A stretch of DNA of 5,768 nt. Origin: Chloroflexota bacterium (GTDB lineage Bacteria > Chloroflexota > Ktedonobacteria > Ktedonobacterales > Ktedonobacteraceae). Under the pieces are notes generated by a model that made no database searches, was not told the DNA's origin, and saw nothing but the letters and a program-made list of their open reading frames with translations. Position 1 is the first letter of the stretch, and every line of letters begins with the position of its first letter. Both the position numbers and the translations under genes were made by a program. Shown here in pieces: positions 1 to 5,768 of this stretch. Location of the stretch: positions 1-5,768 of the forward strand of contig JAJZEJ010000321.1 of assembly GCA_021828635.1 (NCBI GenBank). The letters run 5' to 3'.

Positions 1-781
1 CAATCGCGCTGACCGTAATCATATTGATGTATTCCGCCATTTGATAGAGGCTCCAGCGCAGGCCGCTATATTCAGTCAGGTAGCCAGCCGTCAATTCTTG
101 CTCAGCCTCTGGCAGATCAAACGGAGCGCGGTTGACCTCGGCGATAGCGGCAATCAGGTAGATCACGAAGCCGAGTGGTTGGGCCATGATAAACCAGATG
201 CCCTGACTGAGTTGCTGATGCACGATGCCAACCATGCTCAACGTAGTGGCCCACATCAAGGCTCCACTGAGCGCCAGACCCAGACTGGTCTCGTAGGAGA
301 CCATCTGCGCGGCGCTACGCAGCGAACCGAGCAGCGAGTAGCGGTTGCCAGAGGCCCAGCCACCCAGCACGATGCCATAGACAGCCAGCGATGAGATCGA
401 GAGAATCCAGAGAATACCGACATTGATGTCACCGATGAATGGATCCCATACGCTGGCATGCCCTGTCCAGGCGCGACCAATCGGAATAACCGCGAAGGCC
501 GAGAGCGCAATAACGACCGAGATCACCGGAGCGATAATGTAAATGAGCTTCTTGGCCTGTGTCGGAACGATCTGCTCCTTAAAGGCCATCTTGAGCGCAT
601 CGGCCACTGGCTGAAACATGCCGCCAGGGCCAACGCGGTTTGGTCCCAAACGGCCCTGCAACTTGGCAACCACGCGGCGCTCAATCAGTGTCATATAGGC
701 AAAGGCCGTTAGGAGCGCGAAGATGATAATCGCGCTTTTGATGATTGATGCGACGATGATGTTGTTCAGGAAGCTAAGCAT
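1..781 (-). CDS. nuoH: NADH-quinone oxidoreductase subunit H (NuoH, ND1-type), 3' partial
   Basis: Membrane subunit of complex I that closes the quinone chamber and begins the path of acidic residues coupling quinone reduction to proton pumping. The frame opens with ATG at 781-779 and stays open for 260 codons to the window edge; the remaining C-terminal helices are not visible. Hydrophobic segments fall at about 8-30, 79-102, 120-140, 165-188 and 196-213. The first conserved cytosolic loop is ERRVVAKLQGRLGPNRVGPG (34-53), followed by MFQPVADALKMAFKE (55-69). SYETSLGLALSG lies at 162-173. The hallmark loop AEVNRAPFDLPEAEQELTAG (214-233) then TEYSG carries conserved acidic residues E215, D222, E225, E227 and E229. 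The start is supported by AGGAGGT 5 nt upstream, inside nuoG, giving an 8-bp overlap and likely translational coupling. No stop or frameshift lies within the visible part. Confidence 0.97.
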   Translation of the reverse strand, partial: MLSFLNNIIVASIIKSAIIIFALLTAFAYMTLIERRVVAKLQGRLGPNRVGPGGMFQPVADALKMAFKEQIVPTQAKKLIYIIAPVISVVIALSAFAVIPIGRAWTGHASVWDPFIGDINVGILWILSISSLAVYGIVLGGWASGNRYSLLGSLRSAAQMVSYETSLGLALSGALMWATTLSMVGIVHQQLSQGIWFIMAQPLGFVIYLIAAIAEVNRAPFDLPEAEQELTAGYLTEYSGLRWSLYQMAEYINMITVSAI

Positions 782-2894
782 GGGCTACCTCCTGTTCCTG
801 TATACGTACACCCTGTTCTCCCAAATCTTCCCACGTGAGACCAGCGTAGAATGAATTGCTACCGGCGATTTCTAGCAAGATATCGCGTGGGCTGTTATAG
901 CTCCAGGGCTTGCCCAGGTGGCGTGCAATCGCCATCAGTATCTCCCAATCGGCCTTCGTGCCAGGAAGCGGACGCAAGGCGCGACGAATGGCCTGCACAT
1001 GATGATCGACATTGGTCATGCTGCCGTCTTTTTCGGCAAAGGTCACGGCGGGTAGCACAACATCGGCCTGTTGCGCCGTAGCAGTAAGCGTAATGTCCTG
1101 TACAACGATAAATTCTAGCGTTGAGGGCAATTCCGGTTTAGCTAGGTGACGTGCCGGATTAGCTCCCATGACCAGCAGTGCCTTGACCTGTGGATTGCTC
1201 AAAATCTGCTCATAGCTCAATCCTTGCTCGTTCGCAGGTTTGTAGCCAGGGAGTGCGTCGGGCAACAGGCCCATATCGCGTGCGCCGAGCGAGTTGGCAT
1301 CCTCAAACAGTGGGCCGACACCCGCACCAGGACGACCGACGTTATTGGTAATGACGGCCAGAGTTTGCAGGTCGGCTGCTAAGTCTTCGCAACCGGAATC
1401 GAGCGTTGCCATCTCGTCATAGAGTATGATGGCACCCTTTGCGCCAACAATCTCGTTTGCCAACTGCTGCAATTGTGCGTTTGTTTGCACATCGAAGGCC
1501 GATACATCGGCGGGTGGACGCGATACATCGGTCCCTACAGATTGCGAAGCATATTGTAATAGGGCTTTAGTAGCCAGACCAGTGGTGTTCTCTGGAATGG
1601 TGATTTTGAGTGTGGCGAGGCGGTCCAGCTCGGTTTTACCGGAGTTGACGATGTAGATTTTCGCGCTGCTCCTCATGGCTTTTTTGATGCGCAGGTTGAG
1701 AATGGGTTGACGCTGATAGGGGTCAGAGGCAATTAGCACAATATGCGAAGCCTGCTCGATTTCGGCAATGCTGTTCGTCATCATCCAGGGCTGGCCCGTC
1801 AGTGTGTCGCGGGAACCGGAGAAATGCCCGTGATGGTGATCGATGTTGGGTGTGCCGATGACTTCGCGCAGCAATTTCTGGAATAGATATGCCTCTTCGT
1901 TGGTGGTGCGCGTCGAGCCAATACCGGCCACAGCCTGTGCGCCATGTTTGCTGATAACCTCTTTCAAGCGTGAGGCGATGTAGAAAAATGCTTCATCCCA
2001 ACTCGCGGGCGTCAGGTTGCCATTGCGGCGAATGTAGGGCGTGCGAATGCGCTGCGGACTGTTAACAAACTCGAAGCCCCAACGCCCACGATTACACAGC
2101 CAGCCATCGTCGATCTCATCGTTAGCACGCGACATCAGGCGCATCACCTTGTCAACGCGCGTATCGATACGAGCATTGCAGCCTACGCTACAGTTGTTGC
2201 AGACGCTAGCTGTGTGATGCAGTTCCCACGGGCGCGATTTGAAGCGGTAGGCTGTCGCGGTCAGTGCGCCGACAGGACAAATTTCGACGGTGTTGCCGGA
2301 GAAGATAGAATCGAAGGCGTGGTCAGGAGCCGTGCCAACCTCCATGCGGAAGCCGCGCTGAATCATTACCAGACCGTTATCCATCGAAATCTCTGAACTG
2401 AAGCGCGTGCAACGCTGACAGAGGATACAGCGTTCGCGGTCCAGCATGACCTCATTGCTGACCGCAATGGGCTTGGGATAGTGACGCTTGTACAGATCGA
2501 AGCGCGTGCCGCCGGGGCCGTGCCGCATAGTGAAATCTTGCAAGTCACACTCGCCGCCTTTGTCACAAATCGGGCAGTCAAGCGGATGATTGATGAGCAA
2601 GAACTCCAGCGTGCCGCGCCGCGCCTTCAAAACCTTTTCGGTTTTGGTATGTACAATCATACCCTCGCTCACGGGCGTGGTACAGGCCGTCTGCGGCGGC
2701 TTGGGCATCTTCTCAATCTCGACAAAGCACATGCGACATGCGCCCAACGGTGGCATTTTAGGATGATAGCAATAGATAGGAACTTCTATGCCAGCCTGTC
2801 TGGCGGCTGCCCATACGACTGTCCCAGGTGGGACGGCGACGGGGATGTCGTCTATCGTGAGATGGACGAGTTCGTCTTTTTTCTCTTCTGCCAT
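774..2894 (-). CDS. nuoG: NADH-quinone oxidoreductase subunit G (NuoG, 75 kDa-type) with N7 site and short C-terminus
   Basis: Largest peripheral-arm subunit; it wires electrons from NuoF towards NuoI and NuoB. It has 706 residues. An N-terminal ferredoxin-like domain (about 8-90) carries [2Fe-2S] N1b ligands C42, C53, C56 and C71. N5 follows with H103, C107, C110 and C116, then N4 with C156, C159, C162 and C206. The molybdopterin-oxidoreductase-like part starts near 225 with a complete N7 motif (C232, C235, C239, C267), present in only some bacteria. This domain is expected to be structural and without molybdenum in complex I. It runs through ADVVLPAVTFAEKDGS (610-625) and stops soon after ADWEILMAIARHLG, so the C-terminal dinucleotide-binding-like domain of longer relatives (Thermus about 780, E. 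coli about 900 residues) appears absent. The ATG at 2894 is forced because TAG stands in frame 7 codons upstream (2915-2913). Its ribosome site is weak (GGTAG). The TAG stop lies inside nuoH. Confidence 0.97.
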   Translation of the reverse strand: MAEEKKDELVHLTIDDIPVAVPPGTVVWAAARQAGIEVPIYCYHPKMPPLGACRMCFVEIEKMPKPPQTACTTPVSEGMIVHTKTEKVLKARRGTLEFLLINHPLDCPICDKGGECDLQDFTMRHGPGGTRFDLYKRHYPKPIAVSNEVMLDRERCILCQRCTRFSSEISMDNGLVMIQRGFRMEVGTAPDHAFDSIFSGNTVEICPVGALTATAYRFKSRPWELHHTASVCNNCSVGCNARIDTRVDKVMRLMSRANDEIDDGWLCNRGRWGFEFVNSPQRIRTPYIRRNGNLTPASWDEAFFYIASRLKEVISKHGAQAVAGIGSTRTTNEEAYLFQKLLREVIGTPNIDHHHGHFSGSRDTLTGQPWMMTNSIAEIEQASHIVLIASDPYQRQPILNLRIKKAMRSSAKIYIVNSGKTELDRLATLKITIPENTTGLATKALLQYASQSVGTDVSRPPADVSAFDVQTNAQLQQLANEIVGAKGAIILYDEMATLDSGCEDLAADLQTLAVITNNVGRPGAGVGPLFEDANSLGARDMGLLPDALPGYKPANEQGLSYEQILSNPQVKALLVMGANPARHLAKPELPSTLEFIVVQDITLTATAQQADVVLPAVTFAEKDGSMTNVDHHVQAIRRALRPLPGTKADWEILMAIARHLGKPWSYNSPRDILLEIAGSNSFYAGLTWEDLGEQGVRIQEQEVAHA
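787..793 (-). promoter_or_regulatory. Strong Shine-Dalgarno for nuoH
   Basis: The coding strand reads AGGAGGT, then 5 nt, then the nuoH ATG. The site lies within the last codons of nuoG, so ribosomes finishing nuoG can re-initiate on nuoH. It decides the nuoH start. Confidence 0.85.
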
Positions 2895-2967
2895 ATGTTT
2901 TCTACCGTGTATCTATGAAATGATTACGTCACCATGAAAAATCATTATTGCGATATCGTACCTACAA
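2895..2967 (-). other. 73-bp AT-rich nuoF-nuoG spacer with small dyad elements
   Basis: This is the only sizeable non-coding gap in the window. It holds a perfect 8-bp palindrome, CGATATCG (2951-2958). It also holds a 7-bp inverted repeat, AATGATT/AATCATT (arms 2919-2925 and 2940-2946, 14-nt loop). ATGAAA occurs directly repeated at 2915-2920 and 2934-2939 on the plus strand. The stem is AT-rich with no T-tract after it, so it is not a convincing terminator, and no good -35/-10 pair is seen. The function, if any, is unknown. It could be an mRNA processing or stability site, or plain spacer. Confidence 0.35.
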
Positions 2968-4260
2968 TTATGCGTGTACCGTCTGACGTGCGCCGGAGCC
3001 AACCATGCAGTGACCGTGCTGGACGTGGTACAGAAATTCGTCGCGGAAGAGTCGGATACCGCTCGTAATGGAACTGGTGGCCGCGTCGCCGAGCGGACAG
3101 AAGGACTTCCCACTGATGTTATCGCAGATGTCAAGCAAGAGAGCTACGTCCTTCTCTTTGCCGTGACCATGTTCCAGGCGCTCCAGTATCTCGGTCATCC
3201 AATACGTGCCTTCGCGGCAGGGCGTGCATTTACCGCAGGACTCATCGCGGTAGAACTCCGCCATACGCAAGATAGCCCCTACAATGCACGTATCTTCGTT
3301 GATGACGACAACTCCACCGGAACCAAGCATGGAACCAGCAGCGGCGATAGACTCGAAGTCGAGCGGCGTGTCAATTTTGTCTGACCCCAGGATGAAAGTC
3401 GATGAACCACCAGGAATAATAGCTTTGAGCTGCTTATCACCCAGAATGCCACCACCATACTGCTCATCATAGATCAGCGTGCGCAATGGCGTGGCAAGTG
3501 GTAGCTCGTAGTTGCCCGGCTGCTTGACCTGACCACTCAGACAGAAGACGCGGGTGCCGGTACTCTTCTCGGTGCCGTACTGCTTATACCAGTCCGCGCC
3601 GTTCTTGACGATATGTGGTACAGTCGAAAGCGTCTCGCAGTTGTTGATGACGGTTGGGCCACCATAAAGGCCGACGGCTGCCGGAAAAGGCGGTTTCAAG
3701 CGTGGATAGCCACGTTTGCCCTCTAATGATTCCATCAGGGCGCTCTCTTCACCGCAGATATAGGCACCCGCGCCGCGATGCACGATCACTTCCAGGCTAT
3801 AATCGCTACCCAGAATGTTCTTGCCAATCAACCCGGCGGCATAGGCTTCCTCGACAGCGCGTGCGACTTGACGACCTGCTTTCGCCAGCTCGCCACGCAC
3901 ATAGATAAAGGCGACACTGACGCGACAGGCGTAGCTGGTAAGGATAACGCCCTCGACGAGCTGATGCGGATTCATTTCCATCAACATGCGGTCTTTGAAG
4001 GTGCCGGGTTCGCTCTCGTCGCAGTTGCAGCAGAGGTAGCGCGGCTGATTTTTCGCCAGGAACCCCCACTTCATACCGGCGGGAAAGCCCGCGCCGCCGC
4101 GTCCACGCAGACCCGACGCCTTGACCAGGTCCACAAGTTGCTCCGGCTGATATTCTTTGAGTGCCTTCGCCAGAGCTTCATAGCCGCCATGCTGGCGATA
4201 GACCTCCAGCGTGTCGATGTCTGGCACATTAATATTTTTTGTAACAACCAGTTCTGGCAT
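2968..4260 (-). CDS. nuoF: NADH-quinone oxidoreductase subunit F (NuoF, 51 kDa-type, FMN and N3)
   Basis: Catalytic NADH-oxidising subunit of complex I: it binds NADH and FMN and hands electrons to [4Fe-4S] cluster N3. At 430 residues it is slightly shorter than the Thermus and E. coli proteins (about 440). The glycine-rich flavin/NADH site is RGRGGAGFPAGMKW (52-65), followed by the acidic DESEPGTFKDR loop (81-91) and GAGAYICGEESALMESLEGK (163-182). The SLBB-like part lies at about 240-330. Cluster ligands are C342, C345 and C348 in ESCGKCTPCREG, plus C388 in SFCPLGD. Residues 77-80 read CCNC where relatives I recall usually have Ala or Gly at the last position (see findings). The ATG at 4260 is preceded by AGAGGAT with a 10-nt spacer. 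The stop is TAA, and a 73-bp spacer follows before nuoG. No truncation or frameshift is seen. Confidence 0.98.
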   Translation of the reverse strand: MPELVVTKNINVPDIDTLEVYRQHGGYEALAKALKEYQPEQLVDLVKASGLRGRGGAGFPAGMKWGFLAKNQPRYLCCNCDESEPGTFKDRMLMEMNPHQLVEGVILTSYACRVSVAFIYVRGELAKAGRQVARAVEEAYAAGLIGKNILGSDYSLEVIVHRGAGAYICGEESALMESLEGKRGYPRLKPPFPAAVGLYGGPTVINNCETLSTVPHIVKNGADWYKQYGTEKSTGTRVFCLSGQVKQPGNYELPLATPLRTLIYDEQYGGGILGDKQLKAIIPGGSSTFILGSDKIDTPLDFESIAAAGSMLGSGGVVVINEDTCIVGAILRMAEFYRDESCGKCTPCREGTYWMTEILERLEHGHGKEKDVALLLDICDNISGKSFCPLGDAATSSITSGIRLFRDEFLYHVQHGHCMVGSGARQTVHA

Positions 4261-4270
4261 AGTCTAATTT

Positions 4271-4277
4271 ATCCTCT
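4271..4277 (-). promoter_or_regulatory. Shine-Dalgarno for nuoF
   Basis: The coding strand reads AGAGGAT, 10 nt before the nuoF ATG, within the 24-bp nuoE-nuoF gap. The spacing is slightly long but usable, and no better site or alternative start is seen. Confidence 0.6.
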
Positions 4278-4284
4278 ATGTTCC

Positions 4285-4788
4285 CTAACGGACGGTTGCT
4301 CCCGATGTTCCTGTGTTAATTTCGCGTGTCAAATCCTCGATCAGTTGGTCGGCCTTCTCTGGCGTGACATTCTCGACAAACTCATCATTGACCTGTAAGA
4401 CGGGCGCGGTACCACAAGAGGCCAAGCACTCGACGGTGAGCAGGGTGAAGTTGCCGTCAGGGGTGGTTTCACCACGCTGAATGCCCAGGTGTTGCTCCAT
4501 GTGTTCGATCAGCGCGTCGCAGTTGCGCAGATAACATGAGATGCTGTTGCAAACCTTGATGACCTTCTTGCCCATTGGTTGCTGATAATACATGGTATAG
4601 AAGGTTGCTACGCTCTCAACATCATCAACCGTCAAATTGAGTACCTCGGCGACGGCCTGTAATCCCTCTTGCGTGATGTAGCCCTCTTCCTGTTGCGCGA
4701 TATGCAACGCCGGTAGCACTGCCGAGCGCGAGACGGGATAGCGAGTAGCCAGATCACGCATGTGCTGTTTTGCCTGTTCTGAAATCAT
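4285..4788 (-). CDS. nuoE: NADH-quinone oxidoreductase subunit E (NuoE, 24 kDa-type)
   Basis: Thioredoxin-fold [2Fe-2S] subunit of the NADH-input module; it carries cluster N1a and pairs with NuoF. It is 167 residues, normal for the family. The N-terminal helical part (about 1-70) contains QQEEGYITQEGL (32-43) and VESVATFYTMYY (57-68), typical of NuoE. The four cluster ligands are C80 and C85 (C-x4-C) and C121 and C125 (C-x3-C in ECLASCGTAP), with the family spacing. The ATG at 4788 is chosen because it gives the ATGA overlap with nuoD and has AGGTGAGG upstream (GAGG 7 nt from the ATG). The stop is TAG, 24 bp before nuoF. HoxE and formate-dehydrogenase gamma subunits share this fold, but the nuoD and nuoH neighbours exclude them. 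Confidence 0.98.
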   Translation of the reverse strand: MISEQAKQHMRDLATRYPVSRSAVLPALHIAQQEEGYITQEGLQAVAEVLNLTVDDVESVATFYTMYYQQPMGKKVIKVCNSISCYLRNCDALIEHMEQHLGIQRGETTPDGNFTLLTVECLASCGTAPVLQVNDEFVENVTPEKADQLIEDLTREINTGTSGATVR

Positions 4789-5768
4789 CGATCAACCTCA
4801 CCTAGCACAATATCAATACTGCCAATTGCCGCCACTACGTCGGAGAGCAGACTGCCCTCAATCATCAGCGGCAATGCCTGCAAGTTGGCGAAGGAACCAC
4901 CACGCACATGCATGCGATAAGGCTTCGCGCTACCGTCGCTGACCATGTAGAAGGCCAGTTCGCCCTTTGACGACTCGGTACGCACAAAAACCTCGCCCTT
5001 TGGTGGGCGATAGCCCTCGGTGAAAAATTTGAAGTGATGGATGAGCGATTCCATGCTACCGGTGATCTGCCACTTGGGTGGTGGCGCGACCTTCGTGTCC
5101 AGCACGCGATAGGGGCCAGTTGGCATACCCTCCAATGCCTGATCAACGATGTGCAGGCTTTGTTCCATCTCCAGCATACGTACCATGTAGCGGTCATAGA
5201 CATCGCCGTTGGAACCAACGGGGATATCGAAGTCGAATTGCTCGTAGCCGGTATAGGGGAAGACCTTGCGAATATCCCAGACGACGCCGCTGCCGCGCAG
5301 GACGGGGCCACTTGTACCATAGGCAATAGCATCTTCTTTGCTCAGCTTGCCCACATTTTTTGTGCGATCCAGCCAGAGCTGGTTGTTGCTCAGCAGATCG
5401 TGATACTCTTGCAGGCGGGCCGGAAAGATGTTGGTAAACTCTTTAACCTTCGCGTCCAGGCCGGGCGGTAGATCAGCCTGCAAACCTCCGGGACAGATGT
5501 AACTGGTCATCATACGCACACCGGAGATGTACTCGAAGATGTCGAGTAGCAACTCGCGTTCGCGGAAGCAGTATAGGAAGACACTCTGTTCGCCCAGGTC
5601 CAGGGCGTGCGTACCCAGCCAGACCAGGTGACTGGCGATGCGTTGCAACTCAGCCAGCAGGACACGCGCATACTTGATCTTCTCACTGATCTGGTCATCG
5701 ATGCCTAGCAGCCGCTCGACCGCTAGCGCGTAGGCCAGATTGTTGCCGAGCGGCGACAGGTAGTCCAT
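4785..5768 (-). CDS. nuoD: NADH-quinone oxidoreductase subunit D (NuoD, 49 kDa-type), 5' partial
   Basis: Peripheral-arm subunit of complex I that, with NuoB, forms the quinone-reduction pocket next to cluster N2. The visible part is 327 residues. It begins at an internal Met-Asp-Tyr and not at the true start: the family's N-terminal ~80 residues, including the conserved quinone-site histidine, lie beyond the window edge. From memory of Thermus Nqo4, Tyr3 here corresponds to the quinone-contacting Tyr87. Recognisable blocks are LAYALAVERLLG (11-22), RIASHLVWLGT (43-53), FRERELLLDIFE (68-79), RGSGVVWDIRKVFPYTGYE (158-176), HHFKFFTEGYRPPKGEV (244-260) and the C-terminus GEVDR. The CxxC pairs of [NiFe]-hydrogenase large subunits are absent at the C-terminus, so this is the complex I type. 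The TGA stop lies inside the nuoE start (ATGA overlap), pointing to coupled translation. Identification is very secure; only the 5' boundary is missing. Confidence 0.97.
   Translation of the reverse strand: MDYLSPLGNNLAYALAVERLLGIDDQISEKIKYARVLLAELQRIASHLVWLGTHALDLGEQSVFLYCFRERELLLDIFEYISGVRMMTSYICPGGLQADLPPGLDAKVKEFTNIFPARLQEYHDLLSNNQLWLDRTKNVGKLSKEDAIAYGTSGPVLRGSGVVWDIRKVFPYTGYEQFDFDIPVGSNGDVYDRYMVRMLEMEQSLHIVDQALEGMPTGPYRVLDTKVAPPPKWQITGSMESLIHHFKFFTEGYRPPKGEVFVRTESSKGELAFYMVSDGSAKPYRMHVRGGSFANLQALPLMIEGSLLSDVVAAIGSIDIVLGEVDR
4796..4803 (-). promoter_or_regulatory. Shine-Dalgarno for nuoE
   Basis: The coding strand reads AGGTGAGG, 7 nt before the nuoE ATG, inside the 3' end of nuoD. It supports the start that overlaps the nuoD stop as ATGA. 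Confidence 0.7.

Noticed and set aside
41..394. 117-codon plus-strand open frame at the left edge
   Set aside because: The minus strand here encodes unmistakable NuoH, including the NRAPFDLPEAE loop; the plus-strand product looks random.
774..2894. Formate dehydrogenase alpha subunit instead of NuoG
   Set aside because: The FDH-like N-terminal Fe-S arrangement is shared, but the protein lacks the final cofactor-binding domain, I see no clear Sec/Cys molybdenum-ligand context, and it sits between nuoF and nuoH.
2481..2918. 145-codon plus-strand open frame antisense to the nuoG start
   Set aside because: It is antisense to the N1b/N5-encoding part of nuoG, with no motif and no independent ribosome site worth noting.
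2895..2967. Internal promoter or intrinsic terminator in the nuoF-nuoG gap
   Set aside because: No -35/-10 pair with acceptable spacing was found on the coding strand, and the only stem is 7 AT-rich pairs without a following T-run.
3778..4398. 206-codon open frame on the plus strand across nuoF and nuoE
   Set aside because: It lies antisense to two clearly conserved genes, crosses their junction, and its product has no recognisable motif. It is a shadow of codon bias on the opposite strand.
5034..5471. 145-codon plus-strand open frame within nuoD
   Set aside because: It is fully antisense to conserved NuoD blocks and has no recognisable features.
4785..5768. Membrane-bound or NAD-linked [NiFe] hydrogenase instead of complex I
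   Set aside because: The NuoD part lacks the C-terminal CxxC nickel ligands and ends in the complex I type GEVDR, and the E-F-G-H order is that of nuo.

Overview
The window is a contiguous piece of a bacterial respiratory complex I operon (nuo, NADH:quinone oxidoreductase), transcribed entirely from the minus strand. Read in the direction of transcription (from high to low coordinates) the order is nuoD (5' end cut by the window), nuoE, nuoF, nuoG and nuoH (3' end cut by the window). This matches the D-E-F-G-H part of the classical nuoA-N order. nuoH, at 1-781, is an open frame that runs off the left edge and has no stop codon inside the window.

Together the genes cover the electron path and the start of the proton-pumping arm. 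NuoF oxidises NADH with FMN and passes electrons through cluster N3; NuoE holds N1a; NuoG holds N1b, N4, N5 and the optional N7. NuoD forms the quinone pocket with the missing NuoB. NuoH is the membrane subunit that completes the quinone chamber and links it to the antiporter-like subunits. All expected Fe-S ligands of NuoE, NuoF and NuoG are present, and no frameshift or internal stop is visible. The complex therefore looks functional.

Packing is tight. nuoD and nuoE overlap by 4 bp (ATGA), nuoE and nuoF are 24 bp apart, and nuoG and nuoH overlap by 8 bp with a strong Shine-Dalgarno inside the end of nuoG. The one looser junction is a 73-bp AT-rich spacer between nuoF and nuoG. No operon promoter or terminator is expected or seen, since both ends lie outside the window. 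No RNA genes, mobile elements, CRISPR arrays or defence genes are seen.

Organism: a bacterium with a 14-subunit-type complex I, separate rather than fused nuoC and nuoD (NuoD ends and aligns like the stand-alone type), GC content in the mid-50s by eye, and an N7-containing NuoG. The overall protein flavour suggests Chloroflexota, perhaps the Ktedonobacteria. This is an impression from sequence style, not a computed placement. I found no sign of a previously undescribed system; the findings below are modest peculiarities of an otherwise ordinary core operon.
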